Shown in pieces: positions 1-8,752 of a stretch of 64,000 nt of DNA. How positions within the stretch are numbered: the first letter of the stretch is position 1; each line of letters opens with the position of its first letter. Both the position numbers and the translations under genes were made by a program. The notes under the pieces were generated by a model, which saw only the letters and a list, made by a program, of their open reading frames with translations, did not search any database and was not told where the DNA came from. The stretch spans positions 1,984,001 through 2,048,000 of the forward strand of contig NZ_CP085345.1 of assembly GCF_020618415.1 (NCBI RefSeq). The letters are read 5' to 3'. Origin of the DNA: Cupriavidus sp. MP-37. GTDB lineage: Bacteria; Pseudomonadota; Gammaproteobacteria; Burkholderiales; Burkholderiaceae.

Positions 1-616
1 AGTTGCCGTTGACGAAGGCATAGTCGACATCGTCGAGCGAGCGCGGCAGCTGCGCGGCTTCCAGCTGGATCAGCTTGAGCTTGTGCGGGTTGGCGTCGAT
101 ATCGCGTTCGCTGGCGCGGATCGGGTCGGTGCCGGGCTTGAGCGTGACCCAGCCGATCTGCTGCAGGATGGCGATGGCGCGCGCGAGGTTGGTCGGATCG
201 TTCGGCAGCGACACGGTGTTGCCGGTCTTCACCTCGGCCAGCGCCTTGTGCTTGCGGCTGTAGATGCCGATCGGCGCGGTGGGTACCTGGATCACGTCGC
301 TCAGCGCCAGCTTGCGGTCGGCCGAGAACTTCTTCAGGTAGGCCACGTGCTGGAAGGCGTTGGCGTCGATGGCCCCATCGGCCAGCGCCAGGTTGGGCTG
401 CACGTAGTCGCTGAACTCGATGATGGTGACCTTGTAGCCGCGCTGTTCCAGCACCGGCTTGACGCCATAGCGGATCTGGTCGGCATAGGGGCCGGCGGTG
501 GCCCCGAAGCGGATTTCCTTCTTGTCCGCATCGGCCGCACCGGCGCCTTGCACCACGCCCAGCGCCAGCACGGCCGCTGCCAGCCGCGCGGCCAGGCCGA
601 ATTTCCCGTATTGCAT
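1..616 (-). CDS. metQ: MetQ/NlpA-type methionine-like ABC transporter substrate-binding protein, 3' end missing
   Basis: Reading the minus strand from the ATG at 616 gives 205 residues with an N-terminal hydrophobic signal segment ending near VQGAGA, followed by KEIRFGATAGPYADQIRYG, the typical opening of the MetQ/NlpA family. Later blocks (FSDYVQPNLALADGAIDANAFQH, with the family pattern of a dependence on a bound D/L-methionine pocket; SLPNDPTNLARA; DDVDYAFVNGN) match the same family. The gene leaves the window at position 1, so roughly the last quarter is missing. No lipobox cysteine is seen, so it may be a soluble periplasmic protein. By family it delivers methionine or a related compound to a MetNI transporter, whose genes would lie beyond the left edge. 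The neighbouring metY and sulfonate-type ABC genes fit a sulfur/methionine context. Confidence 0.85.
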   Translation of the reverse strand, partial: MQYGKFGLAARLAAAVLALGVVQGAGAADADKKEIRFGATAGPYADQIRYGVKPVLEQRGYKVTIIEFSDYVQPNLALADGAIDANAFQHVAYLKKFSADRKLALSDVIQVPTAPIGIYSRKHKALAEVKTGNTVSLPNDPTNLARAIAILQQIGWVTLKPGTDPIRASERDIDANPHKLKLIQLEAAQLPRSLDDVDYAFVNGN

Positions 617-719
617 CGGATGCTCCCTGTTCTCTTGATGTTGTTGGCTGCCTGCGGCGTCGCACCGTGGCAGCGGCCCATTGTATGGAAAGGCAGCCAA
701 TGGACGAACGAGCAAATAT

Positions 720-733
720 GCATGGCGATATGC
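720..733. promoter_or_regulatory. GCAT-N6-ATGC dyad upstream of metQ
   Basis: GCATGGCGATATGC lies about 104 bases upstream of the metQ start in the region between metQ (minus) and the hypothetical gene at 799 (plus). It is an imperfect palindrome and closely matches the site at 4937-4950 in the metY/ABC transporter intergenic region. It is probably an operator for a sulfur or methionine regulator; the regulator is not identified. Confidence 0.4.
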
Positions 734-798
734 CTGCGCAGAATAAGGGCTACGCTGTAGGAACGCGTCACCCCTTTGCCCCGCCATGGGAGGCTGCC

Positions 799-1155
799 AT
801 GCCCGAACAACTGACCAAGCATCCCGACGTCACGATCCAGGTGCTGCGCAGCGCCGGCGCCCGCTGCGGCGAGGGCGAGGCCCAGGCCATCCTGCGCAGT
901 TGTCCGCCGGCGCGCTTTTGCAAGCTGCCGGGCGGCGAGGTCTGCGTGTACGGCCTCGATGGCGCGCCCGCGATGACGCAGTTCACCGCCGCCGACTGGC
1001 AGTCGCTCGCGCCCCTGGCGCGGAGCAGCGCCGACGACGCATCCGCGGGGACGTGGAGCGGCATGGCGGGGGCGATCTTCGTTGCCGGCGTGGTGGCCGG
1101 TGCGCTGGCCGCCGCGGTGCTGGCGCGCTGGCGGCGCGGCCGTCGCCCGGGTTAG
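799..1155 (+). CDS. Small protein of unknown function with C-terminal membrane anchor
   Basis: This 118-residue protein is not recognised. I chose the ATG at 799 (MPEQLTKHPDV) because the upstream in-frame extension to 667 overlaps the metQ promoter region and has no protein-like character. The body is hydrophilic with four cysteines (RCGEGE, RSCPP, FCKLP, VCVYG) in the first 60 residues, then a single strong transmembrane helix near residues 88-110 (GAIFVAGVVAGALAAAVLA) followed by an Arg-rich tail, which predicts an inside-positive, tail-anchored topology. The clustered cysteines could bind metal or form disulfides, but spacing matches no motif I know. It lies 54 bases before clsB in the same direction and may be co-transcribed with it. 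Confidence 0.55.
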   Translation: MPEQLTKHPDVTIQVLRSAGARCGEGEAQAILRSCPPARFCKLPGGEVCVYGLDGAPAMTQFTAADWQSLAPLARSSADDASAGTWSGMAGAIFVAGVVAGALAAAVLARWRRGRRPG

Positions 1156-1209
1156 TGCGGACTGGCGTGGCGATGCCGCTGGCACGGTGTTTGCGGCGAT
1201 TCGCCGGCC

Positions 1210-2442
1210 ATGACACTGCTGCCGCCCGTTTCCGACCACTTCCGCCTGCTGGAGAACGGCGAGGAGTATTTTCCGTGCGTGTTCGACGCCATTGCGCGCG
1301 CGCGCGAAAGCGTACTGCTGGAAACTTTTATCCTGTTTGAAGACGAGGTAGGCCACAAATTGCACGCGGCACTGGTGGCAGCCGCGCGCCGCGGCGTGCG
1401 CGTGGCGCTGACGGTGGACGGCTTCGGCTCGCATGACCTGTCGCCTGCCTTTATCGCCGGGCTGGTCGACGCAGGCGTGCAGTTCTGCACATTCTCGCCG
1501 CGACCGCGGCTGTTCGGCGTGCGCACGCATATCTTCCGCCGCATGCACCGCAAGCTGATCGCCGTCGATGCCGAGGTGGCGTTCGTCGGCGGTCTCAACT
1601 TCTCGGCAGAGCACCTGTACCAGTTCGGACCGCGGGCCAAGCAGGACTATGCGGTGGAAATCCGCGGACCGTTCGCGCGCCAGGTGCATGACTTCCTGGT
1701 GCGTGCGATGCCCGGTGACTGTCCGCCGCCGCCGCTGCCCCTGCCTCCGCCCGGGCACGAGGGGGCGGAGCTCCGCACGCATCCCGCACGCGCGTGCCTG
1801 GTCACGCGCGACAACCACCGCCACCGCAACGACATCGAGTTCGCCTACCTGGACGCGATCCGTGCGGCGCGCCGCGAGGTCATCATCGCCAATGCGTACT
1901 TCCTGCCGGGCTACCGGCTGCTGCACGCGCTGTGCGAGGCCGCCGCGCGCGGCGTGCGGGTGCGGCTGCTGCTGCAGGGCAAGCCTGACATGCCGTGGGT
2001 GGCGCGCGCCGGCGGCCTGCTCTACGCGCATCTGCAGGATGCCGGCGTGCAGATCCTGGAGTACGTCGAGCGGCCTTTCCACGGCAAGGTCGCGGTGGTC
2101 GACGACAGCTGGGCCACGGTCGGCTCCAGCAACCTTGATCCGCTGAGCCTGTCGCTGAACCTCGAGGCCAACCTCGTCATCCGCGACGAAGCCTTCGCCT
2201 GCCACCTGCGCGGCCGGCTCGAAGCGCTGATCGGCGCGCGCTGCCGCGCGGTGCCGCCGGGGCAGAAGTCGCCGCGCAGCCGCCTCGACGCGCTCGGCGC
2301 GACGCTGATGTTCCACTTCCTGCGCCGCTTCCCGGCGTGGGCGGGCTGGCTGCCGGCGCATGCGCCGCGGCTGGTGCAGCCGATGCCGGGCGGGCGCCGC
2401 AACGCGCGGCGCGTGGTGGTGCTGCGCGGAGGCGCGGAATGA
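1210..2442 (+). CDS. clsB: Cardiolipin synthase B (phospholipase D superfamily)
   Basis: A 410-residue phospholipase D family protein with two HxKxxxxD active-site motifs: MHRKLIAVD with His113, and FHGKVAVVD with His291, each followed by the family's G-G/G-S-S-N block (AFVGGLNFS; TVGSSNLDPLS). No N-terminal membrane helices are present, which fits ClsB (YbhO type, about 410 residues) rather than ClsA. By family it makes cardiolipin by transferring a phosphatidyl group between phospholipids at the inner membrane. Its stop codon overlaps the start of the next gene in ATGA, so the two are translationally coupled, as in the ybhO-ybhN arrangement of enterobacteria. This supports a joint role in membrane lipid homeostasis. 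Confidence 0.93.
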   Translation: MTLLPPVSDHFRLLENGEEYFPCVFDAIARARESVLLETFILFEDEVGHKLHAALVAAARRGVRVALTVDGFGSHDLSPAFIAGLVDAGVQFCTFSPRPRLFGVRTHIFRRMHRKLIAVDAEVAFVGGLNFSAEHLYQFGPRAKQDYAVEIRGPFARQVHDFLVRAMPGDCPPPPLPLPPPGHEGAELRTHPARACLVTRDNHRHRNDIEFAYLDAIRAARREVIIANAYFLPGYRLLHALCEAAARGVRVRLLLQGKPDMPWVARAGGLLYAHLQDAGVQILEYVERPFHGKVAVVDDSWATVGSSNLDPLSLSLNLEANLVIRDEAFACHLRGRLEALIGARCRAVPPGQKSPRSRLDALGATLMFHFLRRFPAWAGWLPAHAPRLVQPMPGGRRNARRVVVLRGGAE

Positions 2443-3416
2443 CGGGCGCCGAGGCCCTGTCCGCCATCCGCCAGCATGCGCACTGGCCGGCCTGGCGCCG
2501 TGCCATCGGCATCCTGTTCATTGCCGCGGTGCTGGCGCTGATCGCGCGCAAGCTGGGCACCATCGACTGGGACGCGGTGCTGGCCGCGCTGCGCGGCTTC
2601 GACGCGCGCACGCTGCTGCCGGCAGCCGGCTACGTCGCGCTGAGCGGGCTGCTGTACAGCCAGTTCGACGTGCTCGGCTGCCGCTATGCCGGGCACCCGT
2701 TGCCGCTGCGCCGGGTGATGGCGATTTCCTATGTCAGCTACACGCTCAGCCTCAACCTCGGCGCCACGCTGGGCGGCGCCGGCGTGCGCTACCGGCTGTA
2801 TTCGCGCGCGGGGCTGAGCGCGCCGCAGATCTGGAGCCTGTTCGTGGTGGTGGTCAGCAGCAACTGGCTCGGCTATGCCGTGCTGGCGGGCGCCATCCTG
2901 GCCGGCGAACTGGTGGTGCTGCCGCCGGAGTGGGGCATCCCCGCGGCGCTGACGCGGCTGCTGGGCGCGCTGATGCTGGCGGTCCCGGCCGCTTACCTGG
3001 CCGCGTGCGCGCTCTGGCACGGGCGCCACCGCACCGTGCGCGACCACGACATCTATGTGCCCACGGTGCGCTTCGCGGCGTTGCAATGCGCGCTGTCGGC
3101 GGCCCACTGGATGGCGATGGGCGCGATCCTGTACGCGCTGCTGCATACGCATGCGACGTACTTCACGGTGCTGGGCGTGCTGCTGGCGTCGGGGCTGGCG
3201 GGCGTGGTGGTGCGCATCCCCGGCGGGCTCGGCGTGATCGAGACCGTGTTCCTGACGATGCTGGGCGACCAGGTGCCGCACGGGCTGCTGCTCGCGGCGC
3301 TGATCGCTTACCGGGCGCTGTACTACCTGATTCCGCTGATGATCGGCTCGGTCAGCTATTTTGTGCTGGAGGCGCGGGGCAGGCGCGATGGCGGGGAGGG
3401 AGGTGGAGTGAGGTGA
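2439..3416 (+). CDS. YbhN/UPF0104-type integral membrane protein (flippase-like domain)
   Basis: A 325-residue polytopic membrane protein with about eight hydrophobic segments, belonging to the lysylphosphatidylglycerol synthase transmembrane / UPF0104 family. Diagnostic features include the block SYVSYTLSLNLGATLGGAGVR after the second helix pair and the late RIPGGLGVIETVFL block. It lacks the C-terminal aminoacyl-transfer domain of MprF, so only the flippase-like membrane part is present. The ATG overlaps the clsB stop (ATGA), and I used it instead of the longer in-frame extension inside clsB. Its pairing with a cardiolipin synthase suggests a role in lipid movement or distribution; E. coli YbhN is linked to cardiolipin transport, which I cite from memory of the family. 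A second member of this superfamily in the window is HpnL (61852-62856). Confidence 0.88.
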   Translation: MTGAEALSAIRQHAHWPAWRRAIGILFIAAVLALIARKLGTIDWDAVLAALRGFDARTLLPAAGYVALSGLLYSQFDVLGCRYAGHPLPLRRVMAISYVSYTLSLNLGATLGGAGVRYRLYSRAGLSAPQIWSLFVVVVSSNWLGYAVLAGAILAGELVVLPPEWGIPAALTRLLGALMLAVPAAYLAACALWHGRHRTVRDHDIYVPTVRFAALQCALSAAHWMAMGAILYALLHTHATYFTVLGVLLASGLAGVVVRIPGGLGVIETVFLTMLGDQVPHGLLLAALIAYRALYYLIPLMIGSVSYFVLEARGRRDGGEGGGVR

Positions 3417-3449
3417 GCGGCTGGTGCGAGCGCCGGCCCTCTGCCCCGG

Positions 3450-3471
3450 CCCCTCTCAGGAGGGAGAGGGG
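3450..3471. repeat. REP-like palindrome between convergent genes
   Basis: CCCCTCTC and GAGAGGGG form an 8-bp perfect inverted repeat around AGGAGG, between the convergent ends of the YbhN-like gene (3416) and metY (3504). The sequence resembles the two palindromes at 12721-12839. It could act as a bidirectional transcription barrier, but there is no T-run. Confidence 0.6.
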
Positions 3472-3503
3472 AGCAGAGCAGCGGTATTGAATTGGGCCGT
3501 GGC

Positions 3504-4778
3504 TCAGGCCGCGGCCAGCGCGCGGTCCAGGTCTTCGATCAGGTCGTCGATATGCTCGATGCCGATCGACAGCCGCACCATGTCCTCGCTGACGCCGGCC
3601 GCCTGCAGTTCTTCGGCGTTGAGCTGGCGGTGCGTGGTCGACGCCGGGTGGGTGGCGAGCGACTTGGCATCGCCGATATTGACCAGGCGCGTGAACAGCT
3701 GCAGCGCATCGAGGAAGCGCGCGCCGCCTTCGCGGCCGCCCTGCTTCAGGCCGAACGACAGGATGCCGGGCCCGCGGCCGCCCAGGTACTGCTGCACCAG
3801 CGCGTGGTCGGCATGGTCGGGCAGGCCGGCAAAGTTGACCCACGCCACCTTGGGGTGCTGTTGCAGGTGGCGCGCGATCGCCAGCGCGTTGTCGGTGATG
3901 CGGTCCAGCCGCAGCGCCAGGGTCTCGATGCCCTGCAGGATCAGGAACGCATTGAACGGCGACAGCGCCGCGCCGGTATTGCGCAGCGGCACCACGCGCG
4001 CGCGGCCGATATAGGCGGCCGGCCCCAGCGCCTCGGTATAGACCACGCCGTGGTACGACACGTCCGGCTCGTTCAGGCGGCGGAAGCGCTCTTTGTGCTG
4101 CGCCCACGGGAACTTGCCGCTGTCGACGATGGCGCCGCCGACGCTGTTGCCGTGGCCGCCCAGGTATTTGGTCAGCGAATGCACGACGATATCCGCGCCA
4201 TGCTCGAACGGCCGGCACAGGTAGGGCGACGGCACCGTGTTGTCGACGATCAGCGGCACGCCGTGGTTGTGCGCGACGCGCGCGATCGCCGCGATATCGA
4301 CCACGTTGCCGAGCGGATTGCCCACCGACTCGACAAACACGGCCTTGGTGCGCGCATCGATCAGGTCGCCGAAGCTGGACGGATTGCGGCCGTCGGCAAA
4401 GCGGGTCTCGATGCCGGACTGCGGCAGCGTATGCGCCAGCAGGTTGTAGGTGCCGCCATAGAGCTGGCTCGACGAGACGATGTTGTCGCCGGCCTCGGCA
4501 ATGGTCTGGATCGCATAGGTGATCGCCGCCATGCCGGACGCCAGCGCCAGCGCGCCCACGCCTCCTTCGAGCGCGGCCAGGCGCTGCTCGAGCACGTCGT
4601 TGGTCGGGTTCATGATGCGGCTGTAGATGTTGCCCGCCACCTTCAGGTCGAACAGGTCGGCGCCATGCTGCGCGTTATCGAAGGCATAGGCCACGGTCTG
4701 GTAGATGGGCACGGCCACCGCGCGCGTGGTGGGATCGGGCGAATAGCCGCCGTGGACGGCCAGGGTTTCTAGTCTCAT
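3504..4778 (-). CDS. metY: O-acetylhomoserine aminocarboxypropyltransferase (sulfhydrylase)
   Basis: A 424-residue PLP enzyme of the Cys/Met metabolism family. The start at 4778 ([16 protein letters not shown]) is the family's usual N-terminus; the upstream extension is discarded. The PLP lysine is Lys204 in [17 protein letters not shown], with [13 protein letters not shown] before it and the C-terminal [17 protein letters not shown] block after it. The length of about 425 and the GRGPGILSF loop fit O-acetylhomoserine sulfhydrylase rather than cystathionine gamma-synthase (about 385). By family it makes homocysteine from O-acetylhomoserine and sulfide (direct sulfhydrylation) in the cytosol. 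It is divergent from a sulfonate-type ABC transporter; the shared 394-bp intergenic region holds a palindrome also seen upstream of metQ. Confidence 0.93.
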   Translation of the reverse strand: MRLETLAVHGGYSPDPTTRAVAVPIYQTVAYAFDNAQHGADLFDLKVAGNIYSRIMNPTNDVLEQRLAALEGGVGALALASGMAAITYAIQTIAEAGDNIVSSSQLYGGTYNLLAHTLPQSGIETRFADGRNPSSFGDLIDARTKAVFVESVGNPLGNVVDIAAIARVAHNHGVPLIVDNTVPSPYLCRPFEHGADIVVHSLTKYLGGHGNSVGGAIVDSGKFPWAQHKERFRRLNEPDVSYHGVVYTEALGPAAYIGRARVVPLRNTGAALSPFNAFLILQGIETLALRLDRITDNALAIARHLQQHPKVAWVNFAGLPDHADHALVQQYLGGRGPGILSFGLKQGGREGGARFLDALQLFTRLVNIGDAKSLATHPASTTHRQLNAEELQAAGVSEDMVRLSIGIEHIDDLIEDLDRALAAA

Positions 4779-4936
4779 CGTCTTCTCTCTGTTGGATGGC
4801 GCAGCGGCGCCGCGAAGCAAGCCCCGCGCTGTTGCCGGGCCATGCGATGGTACCAGCGCAGGGCCGCATGGCAACGCATCGCCGCCATCGTCGCCATCGT
4901 CGCGGACCCCGCCCGTGCGCGGCAAGGAAGCTTGTT

Positions 4937-4950
4937 GCATGTCGATATGC
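4937..4950. promoter_or_regulatory. GCAT-N6-ATGC palindrome between metY and ABC transporter operon
   Basis: GCATGTCGATATGC is a near-perfect 14-bp palindrome (6 of 7 base pairs). It lies about 159 bases upstream of metY and about 223 upstream of the ABC operon. It shares 13 of 14 positions with the metQ-side site at 720-733. A degenerate version (ACATGGATATGC) follows at about 4974. The rest of the 4779-5172 intergenic region shows no gene. Confidence 0.45.
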
Positions 4951-5016
4951 GTGGCGTGGTGCCAATGTCGAGACATGGATATGCAAGCAGCGGATATGGG
5001 TCGGCGCTTTGATTCG

Positions 5017-5046
5017 TTGACCGTGCCCGGGGCCGCTCCCTACAGT
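5017..5046 (+). promoter_or_regulatory. Candidate sigma-70 promoter of the ABC transporter operon
   Basis: TTGACC at 5017-5022 and TACAGT at 5041-5046 are separated by 18 bases, about 127 bases before the transporter start codon at 5173. Five of six bases match the -35 consensus and four of six the -10. This is inferred only from sequence. Confidence 0.4.
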
Positions 5047-5172
5047 GCAGGCTTGTGCCGCACCACCGTCGAAGGCGCCGCGCCGGGCTGACTGCGGCAG
5101 CGCGGTCGCCTGCCATCCCGTGGCGCTCGCTTGCGCGAGTGCCAGTGCAACGCATCCCCCGGAGTAAGGAAC

Positions 5173-6183
5173 ATGTTCTCTCGTCTTTCCCGCAAGCTCG
5201 GCCTGCTGGCGCTCAGCGCCGGTCTGGCCATGACCGGCAGCGCGCACGCCGAAGGCCGGCTGCGCATTGCCGAACAGTTCGGCGTGGTCTACCTGCTGCT
5301 CAACGTGGCGCGCGACCAGCAACTGATCGAAAAGCACGGCCGGCAGCAGGGCGTCGACATCAAGGTCGAATGGACCCAGTTGTCCGGCGGCGCCGCGGTC
5401 AACGACGCGTTGCTGTCGGGTGCCATCGATATTGCCGGTGCCGGCGTGGGACCGCTGCTGACGCTGTGGGACCGCACCCATGGCAAGCAGAACGTGCGCG
5501 GCGTCGCGTCGCTGGGCAACTTCCCTTATTACCTGGTCAGCAACAATCCAAGGGTGAAGTCGATTGCCGATTTCACGGAGAAGGACCGCATCGCGCTGCC
5601 GGCAGTAGGCGTCTCGGTGCAGTCTCGCGTGCTGCAACTGGCCGCGGCGAAGCAATGGGGCGACAAGGAATACAACCGCCTCGACAAGTGGACCGTGGCG
5701 GTGCCGCATCCGGATGCGGCGGCGGCCATCATTGCCGGCGGCACCGAAATCACCGGCCACTTCGGCAACCCCCCGTTCCAGGAGCAGGAACTGGCCGGCA
5801 ACCCCAACGCGCGCATCGTGCTGAACTCGTATGACGTGCTGGGCGGACCAAGCTCGTCCACGGTGCTGTACGCCACCGAGAAATTCCGCAACGACAATCC
5901 CAAGACCTATCGCGCCTTCGTCGATGCGCTGGCCGAGGCCGCCGCCTTTGCCACCGCCAATCCCGAGGCAGCCGCCGACATCTACCTGCGCCAGAGCAAG
6001 GCCCGCACCGACCGCGCACTGCTGCTGCGCGTGCTGAAGAACCCGCAGGTGCAGTTCCGCGTCGCGCCGCAGAACACCTTTGCGCTGGCGGCGTTCATGC
6101 ATCGCGTCGGCGCGATCCGCAACCAGCCGAAGTCCTGGCAGGACTATTTCTTCCCGGACCCGGTCACCGCGCAGGGGAGCTGA
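5173..6183 (+). CDS. NitT/TauT (sulfonate/taurine)-type ABC transporter substrate-binding protein
   Basis: A 336-residue periplasmic protein. The ATG at 5173 is chosen because it is preceded by GGAGTAAGGA and opens with a Sec signal peptide (basic start, LGLLALSAGLAMTGSAHA). The mature part shows the SsuA/TauA/NMT1 fold pattern: RIAEQFGVVYLL, then LSGGAAVNDALLSGAIDIAGAG (substrate-pocket region), then VGVSVQSRVLQL and AAIIAGGTEITGHFGNPPF. By family such proteins bind aliphatic sulfonates, taurine, nitrate or thiamine precursors. The neighbouring metY and the lack of a desulfonating monooxygenase in the window mean that the substrate cannot be fixed; a sulfur compound is the best guess. The ATPase gene follows after two bases. 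Confidence 0.85.
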   Translation: MFSRLSRKLGLLALSAGLAMTGSAHAEGRLRIAEQFGVVYLLLNVARDQQLIEKHGRQQGVDIKVEWTQLSGGAAVNDALLSGAIDIAGAGVGPLLTLWDRTHGKQNVRGVASLGNFPYYLVSNNPRVKSIADFTEKDRIALPAVGVSVQSRVLQLAAAKQWGDKEYNRLDKWTVAVPHPDAAAAIIAGGTEITGHFGNPPFQEQELAGNPNARIVLNSYDVLGGPSSSTVLYATEKFRNDNPKTYRAFVDALAEAAAFATANPEAAADIYLRQSKARTDRALLLRVLKNPQVQFRVAPQNTFALAAFMHRVGAIRNQPKSWQDYFFPDPVTAQGS

Positions 6184-6185
6184 GC

Positions 6186-7022
6186 ATGGCCACCCACAAC
6201 CTGCGCGTGGTCTCTGACCGCGCCGCGCCGCTGCTGCAGGTGGACGGCGTGTCGCTGGAATACCGCACCCCCGAGCGCATCGTGCGCGCCACCCATCGGG
6301 TCAGCTTCGACGTGCACGCGGGCGACCGCTTCGTGCTGCTGGGCCCTTCGGGCTGCGGCAAGTCGACGCTGCTGAAGGCGGTGGCGGGATTCGTCGCGCC
6401 CGCCGAGGGCGAGATCCGGCTCGAAGGCGGGCGCGTGCAGCAGCCCGGCCCGGACCGCATCGTGGTGTTCCAGGAGTTCGACCAGCTGCCGCCGTGGAAG
6501 ACGGTGCTGCAGAACGTGATGTTCCCGCTGCGGCACGCGCGCGGACTGGCGCGCGCGGCGGCGCGCGAGCTGGCGCTGGAGAACCTGCGCAAGGTGGGCC
6601 TGGCCGACTTTGCCGATGCCTATCCGCATACCTTGTCGGGCGGCATGAAGCAGCGCGTGGCGATCGCGCGCGCGCTGGCCATGCGCCCCAAGGTGCTGCT
6701 GATGGACGAACCCTTTGCCGCGCTCGACGCGCTGACGCGCCGGCGCATGCAGGAAGAACTGCTGGCGCTGTGCGACGACGCCGCGCTGACGCTGCTGTTC
6801 GTCACCCATTCGATCGAAGAGGCGCTGGTGGTGGGCAGCCGCATCCTGCTGCTGTCGCCGCATCCCGGCCGCGTGCGGGCGGAGCTCAACAGCCACCAGT
6901 TCAGCCTGGCGAGCCAGGGCGGCGCCGAATTCCAGGCCGCCGCGCAACGCATCCACGCCCTGCTGTTCGACGCGCCGGCCGCCAAGGACCTGCCGCAGGC
7001 GCGCAGTGCGGCGGCGCGCTGA
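6186..7022 (+). CDS. ABC transporter ATPase, SsuB/TauB type
   Basis: A 278-residue nucleotide-binding subunit with Walker A GPSGCGKST, Q-loop VVFQEFDQLPPWKTV, signature LSGGMKQRVAIARAL, Walker B VLLMDEPFAALD and H-loop FVTHSIEEAL. The PPWKTV/W feature after the Q-loop is typical of the nitrate/sulfonate/taurine (NitT/TauT) subgroup. It would power uptake with the binding protein just upstream and the permease 15 bases downstream. The start at 6186 lies two bases after the previous stop, so translation is probably coupled. Confidence 0.93.
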   Translation: MATHNLRVVSDRAAPLLQVDGVSLEYRTPERIVRATHRVSFDVHAGDRFVLLGPSGCGKSTLLKAVAGFVAPAEGEIRLEGGRVQQPGPDRIVVFQEFDQLPPWKTVLQNVMFPLRHARGLARAAARELALENLRKVGLADFADAYPHTLSGGMKQRVAIARALAMRPKVLLMDEPFAALDALTRRRMQEELLALCDDAALTLLFVTHSIEEALVVGSRILLLSPHPGRVRAELNSHQFSLASQGGAEFQAAAQRIHALLFDAPAAKDLPQARSAAAR

Positions 7023-7037
7023 CACCCACATCGCATC

Positions 7038-7919
7038 ATGACGCAACCAACCCTGACCCTGGCCGACTCGCTGCGGCCCGAATACGAGCGCGACCCCGAG
7101 CCGTTCACCGAAGCCCCGCTGGCGCGCGCACTGCCGTGGCACCAGCGCGCGTGGCAGCAAGACTGGCTGCGCAAGGCGCTGATCCTGCTGGCGCTGGCAC
7201 TGATCTGGGAAGCGGTGGCGCGCATCCAGGACAACGACCTGCTGCTGCCTTCCTGCCTGGCCACGCTGCGCGCCTTTGGCGCGGCGGTGGCCAGCGGCGA
7301 GCTGCCGGGCAAGGCGGCGATCTCGCTGTCGGTGCTGTTGCGCGGCTATGCCGCCGGCATCGTGCTGGCGTTCGTGCTGACTTCCCTGGCGGTATCGACG
7401 CGCGTCGGGCGCGACGTGCTGGACACGCTCACCGCCATGTTCAACCCGCTGCCGGCGATAGCGCTGTTGCCGCTGGCGCTGCTGTGGTTCGGGCTCGGCA
7501 CCGGCAGCCTGGTGTTCGTGCTGATCCATTCGGTGCTGTGGCCGCTGGCGCTGAACATGTACGCCGGCTTCCGCGCGGTGCCGCCGACGCTGCGCATGGC
7601 GGGGCGCAACTACGGCCTGCGCGGGCTGCGCTATGTTGCGCTGGTGCTGGTGCCGGCGGCGCTGCCCGCGATCCTGTCCGGGCTGAAGATCGGCTGGGCC
7701 TTTGCCTCGCGCACGCTGATCGCCGCCGAACTGGTGTTCGGCGCGTCGTCCGGGCAGGGCGGGCTGGGCTGGTTTATCTTCCAGAACCGCAATGAGCTCT
7801 ACACCGACCGCGTCTTCGCCGGGCTGGCCGCGGTGATCCTGATCGGCCTGCTGGTCGAGGGGCTGGTGTTCACCACGCTGGAGCGGCTGACCGTGCGCCG
7901 CTGGGGCATGCAGCAGTAG
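7038..7919 (+). CDS. ABC transporter permease, SsuC/TauC type
   Basis: A 293-residue inner-membrane permease with a hydrophilic N-terminal tail of about 45 residues and about six transmembrane helices. The EAA-loop region that contacts the ATPase is recognisable as RNYGLRGLRYVALVLVPAALP with the trailing GLKIGWAFA. It completes the substrate-binding/ATPase/permease operon and forms the membrane channel by family. The long Glu/Pro-rich N-terminal tail (YERDPEPFTEAPL) is somewhat unusual for the subgroup. A short 60-base gap separates it from the methyltransferase gene. Confidence 0.92.
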   Translation: MTQPTLTLADSLRPEYERDPEPFTEAPLARALPWHQRAWQQDWLRKALILLALALIWEAVARIQDNDLLLPSCLATLRAFGAAVASGELPGKAAISLSVLLRGYAAGIVLAFVLTSLAVSTRVGRDVLDTLTAMFNPLPAIALLPLALLWFGLGTGSLVFVLIHSVLWPLALNMYAGFRAVPPTLRMAGRNYGLRGLRYVALVLVPAALPAILSGLKIGWAFASRTLIAAELVFGASSGQGGLGWFIFQNRNELYTDRVFAGLAAVILIGLLVEGLVFTTLERLTVRRWGMQQ

Positions 7920-7979
7920 CTTGTCCGATCACGCAAGGGCGCGTAGGCTACGGCACCGGTAACGAACCGGAGCCTGCCC

Positions 7980-8750
7980 ATGCCCACCATCCATCAAGCC
8001 GCCGCCCGGGGATTCGCCGGCCAGGCCGATACCTACGCGCGCGGACGTCCCGAATACCCTGCCGAAATCGACGCGTGGCTGCGCGGCGCGCTGGCATTGC
8101 AGGCCGGCCGTGTCGCGCTCGACCTCGGGGCGGGCACCGGAAAGTTCACGCGCCGGCTGGTGCAGACCGGCGCCGCGGTGATCGCAGTGGAGCCGGTGGC
8201 GCAGATGCGCGCGCAATTGGCGGCCGCGGTGGCGCCGGTGCAGACGCTCGAAGGCAGCGCCGAGGCGATCCCGCTGGCCGATGCCAGCGTCGACGCCGTG
8301 ATCTGCGCGCAGGCGTTCCACTGGTTTGCCAATGCGCAGGCGCTGGCGGAAATCCGCCGCGTGCTGCGGCCCGGCGGCCGGCTCGGGCTGGTATGGAACG
8401 TGCGGGATGAAAGCGTCGACTGGGTGGCGCAGCTGACTGTCATCATGGCGCCGTATGAGGGCGACGCCCCGCGTTTCCACAAGGGCGACTGGAAGCGGGT
8501 CTTTCCCGCCGAGGGCTTCGGACCGCTGGCGCTGCAAAGCCTGCCCTATGCGCACGCGGGGCCGCCACAGCAGGTGATCGTGGACCGCGTCATGTCGGTT
8601 AGCTTTATTGCATCGCTGCCCGAGGCTGAGCAGGCGCGCGTGCGCGCGCGGCTGCACGCCCTCATCGACCAGCATCCGGCGCTGTCGGGCCGCGCCGAGG
8701 TCGCCTTTCCGTACCGCACCGAGGCCTATCACTGCGAACGGCTCGCCTGA
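7980..8750 (+). CDS. Class I SAM-dependent methyltransferase
   Basis: A 256-residue enzyme of the Methyltransf_11 type. Motif I is LDLGAGTGKFTRRL, the acidic end of beta-2 is IAVEPVAQMRAQL, motif IV/post region is SVDAVICAQAFHWF, and the ADIRRVLRPGG-like block is present as EIRRVLRPGGRLGLVWN. The last third shows no added domain. The AFHWF block is common in the subgroup of small-molecule or tRNA/ubiquinone-like methyltransferases, but the substrate is unknown. It starts at 7980 after a GGAG ribosome site and ends two bases before the convergent LysR-like fragment. Confidence 0.88.
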   Translation: MPTIHQAAARGFAGQADTYARGRPEYPAEIDAWLRGALALQAGRVALDLGAGTGKFTRRLVQTGAAVIAVEPVAQMRAQLAAAVAPVQTLEGSAEAIPLADASVDAVICAQAFHWFANAQALAEIRRVLRPGGRLGLVWNVRDESVDWVAQLTVIMAPYEGDAPRFHKGDWKRVFPAEGFGPLALQSLPYAHAGPPQQVIVDRVMSVSFIASLPEAEQARVRARLHALIDQHPALSGRAEVAFPYRTEAYHCERLA

Positions 8751-8752
8751 AC

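Noticed and set aside
334..2361. 675-residue minus-strand open frame over clsB and metQ
   Set aside because: Arg/Ala/Gln-rich shadow of the clsB frame in GC-rich DNA; lacks family features, while clsB is certain.
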